The notes beneath the pieces are model-generated. The model had not been told where the DNA came from and made no database searches. It saw only the letters and a list, made by a program, of their open reading frames with translations. Made by a program: the position numbers and the translations under genes. This document shows, one piece after another, positions 32,140-40,426 of a DNA stretch of 64,000 nucleotides. This stretch comes from Pimelobacter simplex (lineage in GTDB: Bacteria; Actinomycetota; Actinomycetes; Propionibacteriales; Nocardioidaceae): assembly GCF_024662235.1 (NCBI RefSeq), contig NZ_CP096276.1:3038001-3102000 (forward strand), written 5' to 3'. Position 1 is the stretch's first letter, and each line of letters starts with the position of its first letter.

Positions 32140-32916
32140 GTGTCCGAGCAGCCGGAGATCACCCATGCGACCGTCGACGACGGGATCGCCCGGCTGACCT
32201 GGACCTCCGGCCTCACCGAGCGCGGCTGGCAGGCCGCCGTCGACGTCGTACGACGCCAGGTGGCGGCCGCGCTGACCGACCACGACCGGGTCGAGGTCAA
32301 GGTGGCCGTCGACGACGCCGAGGGCCAGCGGATCGCGACCTGGTCCGGGCTGCGCCGCGAGGGCGTGCAGCGGCAGCGGACCGGTGACGTGGTGGTCTAC
32401 GCGCGGCTGGCCGACGACACCCCGGTGCACGAGCCTGGTGGCTTCCGGGCGCTGCTCAACTCGTTCCTGCCCCGCAAGCGCGGGATCGGCCAGATGCTCA
32501 TCCGCGACAGCGACGGGCCCGAGCCGCGGGTGCTGCTGTGCCAGCTGACCTACAAGAGCGACTGGGACCTGCCTGGTGGCGTGGTCGAGGTCGGTGAGTC
32601 GCCGCGGGTCGCGGTCAGCCGTGAGGTCGAGGAGGAGCTCAGCCTCACCATCGAGGCGGGCGCGCTCGTGCTCACCGACTGGCTGCCGCCGTGGGGTGGC
32701 TGGGACGACGCGCTGTGCCTGGTCTTCGACGGCGGGGTGCACCCGGCCTCGATCGTCCAGCAGGTGGTGCCCCAGGCCCGCGAGATCAAGAGCGCGGAGT
32801 TCCTGACCCTCGCCGAGGTGGACGAGCGGGCCGCCGACTTCACCGCTCGGCGGGTGCGGGCAGCGCTGGCGAGCCTGGCCGGGACGGGTCCGTCGTACAC
32901 GGAGTCGGGGCGCTAG
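32140..32916 (+). CDS. Nudix hydrolase with N-terminal extension
   Basis: 258 residues from the GTG at 32140, chosen for its leaderless -10; an in-frame GTG at 32131 would sit in the -10. The Nudix box in GGVVEVGESPRVAVSREVEE fits G-x5-E-x7-RE-x2-EE, though the following Gly of the consensus is Leu-Ser-Leu here. Nudix enzymes cleave nucleoside diphosphates linked to another moiety. The first 110 residues are a separate region of unknown role (WSGLRREGVQRQRTGD resembles an acetyltransferase-like piece). The gene is bracketed by two copies of the structured repeat, and its TAG lies in the left arm of the second. Confidence 0.85.
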   Translation: MSEQPEITHATVDDGIARLTWTSGLTERGWQAAVDVVRRQVAAALTDHDRVEVKVAVDDAEGQRIATWSGLRREGVQRQRTGDVVVYARLADDTPVHEPGGFRALLNSFLPRKRGIGQMLIRDSDGPEPRVLLCQLTYKSDWDLPGGVVEVGESPRVAVSREVEEELSLTIEAGALVLTDWLPPWGGWDDALCLVFDGGVHPASIVQQVVPQAREIKSAEFLTLAEVDERAADFTARRVRAALASLAGTGPSYTESGR

Positions 32917-33925
32917 GAGTCTGCTGAGCAAGGGCGCCGTCGCGAGCGTCGCGAGGCGCGTGCGATGGCAAGGCGGCGGAGTGAGGCGGTCTGGTTGACC
33001 GTTGATCGACGCCGCCGCAGCCAGCGTGCGTGCATCGCGGCGCGCAGCAGGCGGGCTTGCTCAGCGGACTCCTGGCGCCGCGCCGCTGGGCCACCAGCAC
33101 GCCCAGCACCAGGATCGCCCCGCCGAGCAGCTCACCGGTCGAGGGCACCTCGTCGAGCAGCAGCCAGGCCGAGCCGATGGCGACCGGCGGCACGAGCAGG
33201 ATCCACGGCACGACCGCGGCCGACGGGTTGCGCGAGAGCAGTCCGTTGAAGATGCCGTAGCCGACGAGCGAGGCCAGCGCGGCGGTGTAGAGCGTCGAGA
33301 CGATCGCCTGCCAGCCGAAGGCGCCGAGGCCGTCGGCCACCGCCGCCGGACCGTCGACGACGAGCGAGAGCCCCACCAGCGGCACCGGTACGACGAGCGC
33401 CGACCACACCGTCAGCGCCAGCCCGCCGGTCGCTCCGGAGGCGCGCGAGACGACATTGCCGATCGCCCACATGAGCGCCGCGACCAGGCACAGCAGCAGC
33501 GCGAGGGCCGGGACGTGACCGCCGCGGCCCAGGCCGACGACGACCAGCCCGGCCGCGCCGAGCACGACGCCGGCGGTCTGCGGGCGGGTGGGGCGCTCGC
33601 GCAGGGCGACGGCGGCGATGAGGATCGTGAGCACCACCTGGGCCTGGAGCACCAGGCCCGCCAGTCCGGGCGGCATGCCGGCGTCCATGGCGACGTACAG
33701 GAAGCCGAACTGGCCCAGCGACATGAACGTCCCGACCGCCACCACCGTGCGCCACGGGACCGGCGGCGGGTCGAGCAGGAAGACCGCGGGCACCACGACG
33801 GCGAGGAAGCGCGCCGCGACGAACAGCAGCGGCGGGACCTCGCCCATCCCCCAGTCGATGACGACGAAGTTGAAGCCCCAGATCACGGCCACGAGGGCGG
33901 CGAGGGACTGGTCGCGGCGGGTCAC
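32840..33925 (-). CDS. EamA/DMT family transporter with repeat-derived C-terminal tail
   Basis: 361 residues from a GTG at 33925. Residues 1 to about 280 form a standard ten-helix drug/metabolite transporter with two EamA repeats (AALVAVIWGFNFVVIDWG at the start; ALMWAIGNVVSRA in the second half). The normal protein would end near VLVAQRRGA. Instead the frame continues through structured repeat copy 2 (about residues 283-338, Cys/Pro/Arg-rich) and then antisense to the Nudix gene end (residues 339-361), overlapping it by 77 nt. Divergent from lysR, which may regulate it. Confidence 0.82.
   Translation of the reverse strand: MTRRDQSLAALVAVIWGFNFVVIDWGMGEVPPLLFVAARFLAVVVPAVFLLDPPPVPWRTVVAVGTFMSLGQFGFLYVAMDAGMPPGLAGLVLQAQVVLTILIAAVALRERPTRPQTAGVVLGAAGLVVVGLGRGGHVPALALLLCLVAALMWAIGNVVSRASGATGGLALTVWSALVVPVPLVGLSLVVDGPAAVADGLGAFGWQAIVSTLYTAALASLVGYGIFNGLLSRNPSAAVVPWILLVPPVAIGSAWLLLDEVPSTGELLGGAILVLGVLVAQRRGARSPLSKPACCAPRCTHAGCGGVDQRSTRPPHSAALPSHAPRDARDGALAQQTPSAPTPCTTDPSRPGSPALPAPAER
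32911..33078. repeat. Structured repeat element, copy 2 (nested inverted repeat)
   Basis: Second copy, 168 bp, in the same orientation as the first. Outer arms 32915-32932 (AGGAGTCTGCTGAGCAAG) and 33056-33073 pair 17 of 18, and extend to about 32911/33078. An inner imperfect stem pairs 32957-32969 with 33020-33032, and the 6-bp CGGCGG/CCGCCG stem lies at 32974-32979 and 33012-33017. The core block CGACGCCGCCGCAGCC (33007-33022) is identical to copy 1. The outer arms differ in sequence from copy 1 but keep self-complementarity. It spans the Nudix stop codon and encodes the EamA tail on the minus strand. Confidence 0.85.
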
Positions 33926-33985
33926 CGGTCCAGGATCCCCGCCCTGACCTTGAAGCACCAGCGAATGATCATGCACCTTTTGATG

Positions 33986-33991
33986 TAGCGT
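33986..33991 (+). promoter_or_regulatory. -10 box of the LysR-type gene, leaderless type
   Basis: TAGCGT lies 6 nt before the ATG at 33998. An ATGATCAT palindrome at 33965-33972, within the 72-bp divergent region, is a candidate autoregulatory site. Confidence 0.5.
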
Positions 33992-33997
33992 CGCTGC

Positions 33998-34894
33998 ATG
34001 ATCGATCTCGACGCCCTGGTCGGCCTGCGGGCCGTCGCGACCCACGGCTCGGTGGTCGCCGCGGCGGCCGCGACGGGCTTCACGCCCAGCGCGATCTCGC
34101 AGCAGGTCAAGCGCCTGGAACGGCAGACCGGCGTCCCGCTGCTGGAGCGGGTGGGCCGCGGCGTCATGCTGACCAGCCACGGCCGGCACCTCGTGGACGC
34201 CGGCGAGCAGGTGCTCGCCGACCTGGAGCAGCTCGAGTCCCGGCTCCAGCAGCGCGCGGGCGTGGTCGCGGGACGGGTCCGGCTCGCCGCCTTCTCGACC
34301 GCGATGCGCGGCCTGGTCGCCACGATCGCCCGCGACCTGCGCGACGCCCACCCCGACCTCACGCTCACCCTGCGCGAGGGCGAGCCGTGGGACGTCGTCG
34401 ACCTCGTCGCCAGCGGTCAGGTCGAGCTCGGCATCGTGCACCGGTGGGGCGGCGTCCCGCTCGCCGTGCCCGACCACGTCGTGGCCACCCGCCTCGCCGA
34501 CGACCTGGCCGAGCTCATCGTCCACCGCGACGACCCGCTCGCCGCGCGCTCCCGGGTCACCCCGCACGACCTGGTCGACGTCGACTGGATCGCCACGCCC
34601 GAGGGCACGATCTGCCGCCAGTGGCTCTCCCGCATGTACGACGGCACGGGCCGCCCGCCGCGCATCGCCCACATCTCCGCCGAGTTCGACTCCCACCTGG
34701 CGCTGGTCCGCGCCGGCCTCGGCGTCGCGCTCGTGCCCCGCATGGGGCGGGCTCCGCTCGGGGACGACCTGGTCGCCGTACCGGTCGCGGAGCCGGAGCC
34801 GATCCGCCTCGTGGACGCCCTGCACCGCCGGACGATGGCCGAATCGCCGGCGGTGCAGGCCGTGCTCACTGCCTTCAGCAGGATCAGCGGCTGA
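33998..34894 (+). CDS. LysR-type transcriptional regulator
   Basis: 298 residues. N-terminal winged helix-turn-helix (residues 3-62) with GSVVAAAAATGFTPSAISQQ as recognition region and LLERVGRGVMLTSHG as the wing, followed by a linker helix and a periplasmic-binding-like effector domain from about residue 88. Divergent from the EamA transporter gene, the classical LysR-target arrangement; the effector is unknown. The ORF ends 3 nt before the convergent LPXTG protein gene stop. Confidence 0.92.
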   Translation: MIDLDALVGLRAVATHGSVVAAAAATGFTPSAISQQVKRLERQTGVPLLERVGRGVMLTSHGRHLVDAGEQVLADLEQLESRLQQRAGVVAGRVRLAAFSTAMRGLVATIARDLRDAHPDLTLTLREGEPWDVVDLVASGQVELGIVHRWGGVPLAVPDHVVATRLADDLAELIVHRDDPLAARSRVTPHDLVDVDWIATPEGTICRQWLSRMYDGTGRPPRIAHISAEFDSHLALVRAGLGVALVPRMGRAPLGDDLVAVPVAEPEPIRLVDALHRRTMAESPAVQAVLTAFSRISG

Positions 34895-34897
34895 GGC

Positions 34898-37800
34898 TCA
34901 CTCCTCGCGCAGCCGGCGGTTGACCACCAGCAGCCAGGCACCGAGCAGCAGCATGACGCCGGCGAGCAGCGAGAGCTGCACCGCGTACGTCGGGGCGCCG
35001 GTGTTGGGCAGCCCGCCACCGGAGACGTGCCCGCCCTTCTCCTCGTCGATGCCGCCGACCTCGCCGGGCTTGTCCGGCTTGCGCTCGTTGGTGACGTCGA
35101 TGGTGAGCGTGGTGCCGGCGTTCTCGGTGGTCACCTCGACCGCGTGCTCGGCGTCCTTCGGCAGCACGTAGCCGGTGGGCGCGGCCACCTCGACCGCGAC
35201 GTAGGCGCCGTGGAGCAGCTCGCTCCAGCGGATCGTGCCCTGGGCACCGGTGGTCCGGGGACCACCGACCTTCGGCTCGCCGTCGTCGACCGCGCCGTTG
35301 CCGTCGGTGTCGGCGTAGAGCTGGAAGACCGCGCCGGCCAGCGTCTTGCCGTCCTTGGCGTCGGTCTTGACCAGGTCGAGCGCCGAGCGCAGCTGCGGGT
35401 CGGCCACCGGGACGGGCGTGAACGTCGAGCCCGCGTTGGCGGCGCTCACCACGACCGGGTCCGAGACCGGGTTCGCCGGCAGCTCGTAGCCCTGCGGCGC
35501 CTTGGTCTCGACCCAGAAGTAGGTGCCGAAGCCCACCGGGTCGACCGTGCACGGGTCGGTGCCGGCCGTGGTGCACTCGGCGACCTTGACGTCGTTCGCG
35601 CGGTCGAAGGTCCCGCTGCGGTCGGCGTCGCGCCAGAGCTCGAAGGTCGCGCCCGCCACCACGGCGCCGGTCTCGGCGTCGTGCTTGAGGACGGACAGCT
35701 CGCTCTTCTTCTGCGGGTCGCCGATCACGGTCACCGGGAACGTGGTGCCGGCGTTCTGCGCGGTCACCACGATCGGCCCGGACTGGGCGTCCACCGGCAG
35801 CTCGTAGCCCTGCGGGGCCGCGGTCTCGAGCCAGTAGTACGTGCCGTGCGCGAGGCCCTCGATCGTGCAGGGCTCACCGCCCGACGTCGTGCACTCGCTG
35901 ACCTTGGTGTCCGAGCCGGGCTGCAGGCCGGGCGTCCCGTTGGTCTCGCTGAACAGCGCGAACGTGGCGCCGTCGACGGTCTCCTTGGTCTCGCCGTCCT
36001 GCTTGAGCACGGAGAGCGCGCTGGTCGTCTGCGGGTCGCGCATCGTCGTCACCGCGAAGTCCTCGCCCGCGTTCTGCGGGGTGATCTCGATCGGGTCGGA
36101 GTCACGGTCGGCCGGCAGCTCGTAGCCGACCGGCGGCGTCCGCTCGTGCCAGTAGTAGGTGCCGAACTCCAGCTCGCCGATGGTGCAGCGACCGCCCTGG
36201 GTGGTGCAGGAGCCGTACGTCGACTCGCTCCCGTCGGCCGCGACCTTGCGCAGGTCGAAGACCGCGCCGTCGAGCTCGGCACCGGTGACGGCGTCCTTCT
36301 TCTCGATGGTCAGCGCGGAGACCACCTGCGGGTCGGAGAGCCCGGACTGGATGATCGGGCCGCCGGCGTTGACCGCGTTGACCTCGATGATGCCGACGAT
36401 CGGGTAGCCCGGGATCGTGTAGCCCTCGGGCGCCGCGGTCTCCAGCCACCAGTACTGACCGAACGGCAGGTCGTCGACCGTGCAGGTGCCGTCGGCACCG
36501 CTCACGCACGTCTCGACGAGGGTGTCGCCGCCGGGCTGCGCCGTCTGCAGGCCGTTCTGGTCGTTGCTCTCGCGGTAGAGCGCGAACGTGGCGCCAGGCA
36601 GGGTCTTGCCGGTGATGGCGTCGTACTTCGTGATGGTCAGCTCGCTGCGCTTCTGCGGGTCGCCGATCACGGTGACCGGAGCCTGGCCGCCGGCGTTGGC
36701 GGCGTCGATCACGATCGGGTCGGACACGGCGTCCGGCGGAAGCTGGTAGCCCTGCGGGGCCTGCGTCTCCTGCCAGTAGTACGTGCCGAAGTCGAGGCCG
36801 CCGACGGTGCACGGGTCGGTGCCCGTCGTCGTGCACGGCACGCCGACCTTGGTGTCACCGGCGGGCTGGAGACCGGCCTGGCCGTTGGTCTCGCGCCAGA
36901 GCTGGAACTGCGCGCCGGGGACGATCTTGTCGGTCACCGTGCCGTCGGGACGGGACTCGTGCTTGATCACCGACAGGCTCGACTTCTTGCGGGTGTCGGT
37001 GAAGGCCGGCACCGTGACCGGCGTCGTGTCGTCCGCGCTCACCGTGAAGGCGACCGGGTTCGGGTCGTCGATCTCGTAGCCCTGGGGTGCCTGGGTCTCG
37101 GTGACCGTCCAGGTGCCGGGGATCAGGCCGCGCACCTCGACCCGGCCCGCGGTCGGGTCGACGTCGGGGGCCTGGTTGTCGGTGACGACGATCGCCGGGG
37201 CGGCACCGCCGGAGCCCGAGGTCTTGTCGAAGCGGAAGGTCGCACCGCCCAGGAGCGCGTTGCCGTCGGCATCACGCTTCTCGACGATCGCGCCGCCCTG
37301 GGCGTTGGTGAAGGTGCAGTGCACGTCGCCGCCGACGGCGCCGACGTCGAAGCGGGCGTTGTCCTTGTCGATCCGCACGCCGCTGGTGTCACCGGTGCAG
37401 GCGAGGTCGGTCAGCGCCCAGCCGGCGCTGGCGCGCTCGGTGAAGCTCGCGTCACCGGCGATCTCGTAGGTCTTGGTGTCGCGGTCGCCCAGCGTCGAGG
37501 TCGCGGGCAGGTTGCCGTCGATCGTCGGGCCGGTCTGGTCGAAGGTGAACCGGTCGCTCGCGCCCTGCGGACGGGTCCGCTTCTCGATGGTGACCTGGCG
37601 GACCGGGTCGAGGGTGCCGTAGACGCAGCCGGTGGTCTTGGCCCGCTCCTTGGTCACGAAGGCGTCGGTGCTGTTGGCCGGCGGGCTCGCCGGGCACTGC
37701 TCGCCGCCCGCCTTGGCGATCGAGCTGATCGTGAGGCGGTAGTGCTGGCCCGAGGAGTCGACCACCGAGCGCGAGCCGCTGGGGTCGGTGAAGCTGAGCC

Positions 37801-38389
37801 GGTCGTCGCACTTGACGCCGTCGGTCGCGCCGTAGGGACAGTCGCCGGAGTTCGCGGTCTCCTCGAGCAGCCAGGGGTAGGCGACCGTCGGGTTGCCCTG
37901 GAAGTCACCCAGGCGCAGCGTCAGCGTGCCGCCGATGTACGCCGAGCTCGTGCCCGCCGGATAGGTCAGGCCCTGGATCGGGTTGTTGTAGTGGATGATC
38001 GAGGCCAGCAGGAACGGCTGACCCGCGGTCACGCTGCCCGGCGCGCTGGCGTCGAAGCCGACGCCGCTCTGGCGGCCGAGGTCGAGCGAGCCCGGGCAGC
38101 TCTCCCCCGAGGGCCGGCCGTAGGCCACGTTCACCTCGCCCGCGGACGCCGTACCGGCGGCGGGGTTGTAGTTGATGCAGTCCGCGACCGTCCCGTCGAC
38201 ACCACCGACGCCGGAGACGGCGCCCGTGATGTTCGTCAGGGGCACCGCGGCCTGCGCCGGCGCGGCCATGGTGCCGGGCACCACGACTCCCGCCGCTGCG
38301 ACCGCGAGCGCCGCGATCCAGCGCACCCCGCTCCCCCGAGTCCTTGCGTGCGTGTTCTTCCTGTGTGCGCGCATGACGGCGCGACCCAT
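34898..38389 (-). CDS. LPXTG-anchored SpaA/prealbumin-fold surface protein
   Basis: 1,163 residues from the ATG at 38389 (AGGTGG upstream; an ATG at 38374 is possible). Order: signal peptide with core WIAALAVAAAGVVVPG (to APAQA); an N-terminal adhesin-like domain containing ASIIHYNNPI, reminiscent of choice-of-anchor domains; one prealbumin-like domain starting VTIEKRTRPQG; then seven SpaA/Cna-B repeats of about 95-110 residues, most with SxLxVxKxD, TAAPQGYELP-type ETxAPxGY and an NAG segment, the Lys/Glu/Asn set that forms isopeptide bonds in the family. It ends LPNTG, a hydrophobic helix and RRLREE, a sortase signal. No sortase gene is in the window. Likely a long covalent surface stalk. 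Confidence 0.9.
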   Translation of the reverse strand: MGRAVMRAHRKNTHARTRGSGVRWIAALAVAAAGVVVPGTMAAPAQAAVPLTNITGAVSGVGGVDGTVADCINYNPAAGTASAGEVNVAYGRPSGESCPGSLDLGRQSGVGFDASAPGSVTAGQPFLLASIIHYNNPIQGLTYPAGTSSAYIGGTLTLRLGDFQGNPTVAYPWLLEETANSGDCPYGATDGVKCDDRLSFTDPSGSRSVVDSSGQHYRLTISSIAKAGGEQCPASPPANSTDAFVTKERAKTTGCVYGTLDPVRQVTIEKRTRPQGASDRFTFDQTGPTIDGNLPATSTLGDRDTKTYEIAGDASFTERASAGWALTDLACTGDTSGVRIDKDNARFDVGAVGGDVHCTFTNAQGGAIVEKRDADGNALLGGATFRFDKTSGSGGAAPAIVVTDNQAPDVDPTAGRVEVRGLIPGTWTVTETQAPQGYEIDDPNPVAFTVSADDTTPVTVPAFTDTRKKSSLSVIKHESRPDGTVTDKIVPGAQFQLWRETNGQAGLQPAGDTKVGVPCTTTGTDPCTVGGLDFGTYYWQETQAPQGYQLPPDAVSDPIVIDAANAGGQAPVTVIGDPQKRSELTITKYDAITGKTLPGATFALYRESNDQNGLQTAQPGGDTLVETCVSGADGTCTVDDLPFGQYWWLETAAPEGYTIPGYPIVGIIEVNAVNAGGPIIQSGLSDPQVVSALTIEKKDAVTGAELDGAVFDLRKVAADGSESTYGSCTTQGGRCTIGELEFGTYYWHERTPPVGYELPADRDSDPIEITPQNAGEDFAVTTMRDPQTTSALSVLKQDGETKETVDGATFALFSETNGTPGLQPGSDTKVSECTTSGGEPCTIEGLAHGTYYWLETAAPQGYELPVDAQSGPIVVTAQNAGTTFPVTVIGDPQKKSELSVLKHDAETGAVVAGATFELWRDADRSGTFDRANDVKVAECTTAGTDPCTVDPVGFGTYFWVETKAPQGYELPANPVSDPVVVSAANAGSTFTPVPVADPQLRSALDLVKTDAKDGKTLAGAVFQLYADTDGNGAVDDGEPKVGGPRTTGAQGTIRWSELLHGAYVAVEVAAPTGYVLPKDAEHAVEVTTENAGTTLTIDVTNERKPDKPGEVGGIDEEKGGHVSGGGLPNTGAPTYAVQLSLLAGVMLLLGAWLLVVNRRLREE

Positions 38390-38430
38390 TGCCACCTGTC
38401 GGCTCCCTCGCCTGTTGTCCCTCATCAGCA

Positions 38431-38492
38431 GGGTGCGCTCCCCCCAGGTGCGCACCCTGTCCCGAGGGACAGACACCCCGGGACCTTGGTCC
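38431..38492 (-). promoter_or_regulatory. Three consecutive hairpins in the LPXTG-gene leader
   Basis: GGGTGCGC/GCGCACCC (38431-38457, perfect 8 bp), CTGTCCC/GGGACAG (38457-38472, 7 bp with 2-nt loop) and GGACC/GGTCC (38481-38492) follow one another between the EI24 stop and the LPXTG start. They could end EI24 transcription or structure the LPXTG 5' leader. Confidence 0.5.
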
Positions 38493-38514
38493 TTACGGGA
38501 TGGCCGGGAAGTTT

Positions 38515-39249
38515 TTACCGACGCGGGTCGGTGGCGAGCGCCTCGCGCGCCAGGTACGTCGCCCCGGCCACCGCCGCGGGCATGACGAGGATGCCGCCGC
38601 CGGGCACCAGGAAGCAGGCCTGCACGCAGACCCCGAAGCCGAGCATCGCGCCGCGGTGCGGGCGCAGGAGCGCAGCCTGCGCGGCGCGGTCCATGCCGCG
38701 CGCCTCGAGGGCGCGCGAGACCAGCTCGCCGGCGAGCAGCCGGCCCGCGACGACGAGACCGAGCACCGCACCGACCACGGAGCCCACCACCGGCAGCAGG
38801 CCGATCACGAAGACCCCCACCGCCGTCACGATGCCGAGCCCCACGAGCACCAGGCCGTCGATCGCGCCGCGCACCCAGCCGACGCCCCGCTCGGGGACGT
38901 CACCGCCGAGCGAGAGCTCGACCTCCTTCCAGATCTTCTCGTAGAAGGGATCGCCCACCGCGAGCGTGAGCCCGGTGAAGGTGACGATCGCGAGCATGCC
39001 CGCGCCGACGAGCACGAGGAGGTAGAGCGCGCCCCGGAACAGCCCGCGCGGGGCGTCCCCCCACCCGTCGGCGAACGGGGTCGCCCAGTCGATCAGGTCG
39101 TCGGCGACGAAGACCAGCGTCACCAGCGCCGCACCGACCAGGACGGCGACGATGAGCGCCGGCACGATGCCGAGCAGCATCAGGCGCGGCCGCTCCCGCC
39201 ACATCCGCAGTCCGCGGAGGAGGAAGCCGACGCCGCGCCCGAAACCCAT
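38515..39249 (-). CDS. EI24 domain-containing (CysZ-like) membrane protein
   Basis: 244 residues with an N-terminal FGRGVGFLLRGLRMWRERP, then two long helix pairs and DPFYEKIWKEVE, the family's hallmark DPFxE segment, followed by more helices. EI24/CysZ proteins include sulfate permeases, but actinobacterial members are uncharacterised. It stands 34 nt downstream of the ybbN-like gene stop and in the same direction, so it may share that transcript. Confidence 0.85.
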   Translation of the reverse strand: MGFGRGVGFLLRGLRMWRERPRLMLLGIVPALIVAVLVGAALVTLVFVADDLIDWATPFADGWGDAPRGLFRGALYLLVLVGAGMLAIVTFTGLTLAVGDPFYEKIWKEVELSLGGDVPERGVGWVRGAIDGLVLVGLGIVTAVGVFVIGLLPVVGSVVGAVLGLVVAGRLLAGELVSRALEARGMDRAAQAALLRPHRGAMLGFGVCVQACFLVPGGGILVMPAAVAGATYLAREALATDPRR

Positions 39250-39283
39250 GGCCGTGCTCGCGCTCGTGCTGTCGCCGCTCGGC

Positions 39284-40255
39284 TCAGAAGAGCGCCGAGG
39301 CGAGGGCCTGGCGCCCCTTGAGCACCCGCGGGTCGTCGTTGCCGACCGCGCCGAAGAGCCCGATCAGGTGCTCGCGCACCCGGTCGCGGTCCTTGCCCGC
39401 CGTCCGCCGGATCAGCTCGACGAGGCGCGCGAACGCGTCCTCGACGTGACCGCCGAGCATGTCGAGGTCGGCGACCATCGTCTGCGCGTCGATGTCGTCG
39501 GGGCTCGCCGCCGCGGCCGCCCGGGCCGCGTTGAGGTCGACGCCCTGGGTGCGCTGGAGGACCTTGGCCATCGAGAGCCCGGCCGCCGCCTCGTGGTCGG
39601 CGGGGTTGGCGTCGGCGAGCTTCTGGTACTCCGCGACCGCCGCGTCGATGTCCCCGGCGGCCAGCGCCTCCTGGGCCGGCGCGTAGCGCGGGTCGAGCTC
39701 GGGCTCGCCGTCCTCGCCCTCGGCGCCACCGGCACCGGCCCCCGCACCGCCGAAGGCGTTGGGCTGGTGCCGTCCGGCGATGCCCTGGGCGGTGAGCTGC
39801 TGGGCGAGCTGGTTGAACAGCGCCCGGATGTCGTCGATCGGCGCCGCTCCCGGGATGGGCTGGGTGGCCGGGCGACCGTCGAGGATCACCAGCATCAACG
39901 GCACCTGCGGGATCTGCATCGCCTGCGCGATCTGGGGCGAGGCGTCCACGTCGATGGAGGCGGCGAGGAACCGGCCGTCGTACTCGTCGGCGACGGTGGC
40001 GACGTCGCGCGCCATCTCGGTGCTCTCGGGCGACTGGGTCGGCGAGTGGAAGACCAGCACCACGGGCGCGGTCATCGAGGCCTCGAGGACCGTCTGGAAG
40101 TTCGCCTCGTCCACCGTGACCGAGTACGCCGTACCGCCTCCGGAGGCCGCGGGGGCGCTTCCGGCGGGCGCGCCGCCGGCGGGGGCGGCGGGCCGCTGCT
40201 GCTTCAGTGCGGACAGGTCGATCGCACCGGGGCGGGAGAACGGCTGCTGCGTCAT
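39284..40255 (-). CDS. Thioredoxin-fold co-chaperone, YbbN/CnoX-like, with TPR region
   Basis: 323 residues. After a Pro/Ala-rich N-terminus (residues 1-45), a thioredoxin-like domain occupies residues 46-150 with VVLVFHSPTQSPES in place of the redox CxxC, and the cis-Pro region IPQVPLMLVI. C-terminal TPR-like helices follow (YAPAQEALAAGDIDAAVAEY). YbbN/CnoX proteins are holdases handing clients to GroEL or DnaK; loss of the cysteines implies a non-redox role, as in E. coli YbbN. A TAGGAT box 7 nt upstream supports the start. Confidence 0.9.
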   Translation of the reverse strand: MTQQPFSRPGAIDLSALKQQRPAAPAGGAPAGSAPAASGGGTAYSVTVDEANFQTVLEASMTAPVVLVFHSPTQSPESTEMARDVATVADEYDGRFLAASIDVDASPQIAQAMQIPQVPLMLVILDGRPATQPIPGAAPIDDIRALFNQLAQQLTAQGIAGRHQPNAFGGAGAGAGGAEGEDGEPELDPRYAPAQEALAAGDIDAAVAEYQKLADANPADHEAAAGLSMAKVLQRTQGVDLNAARAAAAASPDDIDAQTMVADLDMLGGHVEDAFARLVELIRRTAGKDRDRVREHLIGLFGAVGNDDPRVLKGRQALASALF

Positions 40256-40262
40256 GGCGGCA

Positions 40263-40268
40263 ATCCTA
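40263..40268 (-). promoter_or_regulatory. -10 box of the ybbN-like gene, leaderless type
   Basis: TAGGAT on the minus strand lies 7 nt before the ATG at 40255. The rest of the 171-bp gap to 40426 holds a GCCGGACCAG direct repeat (about 40311-40332) and no supportable gene. Confidence 0.5.
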
Positions 40269-40426
40269 CGGATCCGGCACCGGCACCCACGACAAGGCCA
40301 CGGCGGGAACGCCGGACCAGACGCCGGACCAGGAGGTGGAGGGAGCGAGGAACGAGCGACCGGAGCCGACGCGGCCGGGGTTGCCGGCGTGCCGGGCGCC
40401 TCGACGACGCGCTCGGCCGGTCCGGG

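Noticed and set aside
34898..37300. Repetitive DNA in the surface-protein gene as a CRISPR or satellite array
   Set aside because: The periodicity is about 300 bp, in frame and diverged, and matches repeated SpaA protein domains.
40256..40426. Possible gene in the 171-bp gap upstream of the ybbN-like gene
   Set aside because: Frames here lack a ribosome-binding site and recognisable protein character. Only a short GCCGGACCAG direct repeat is seen.
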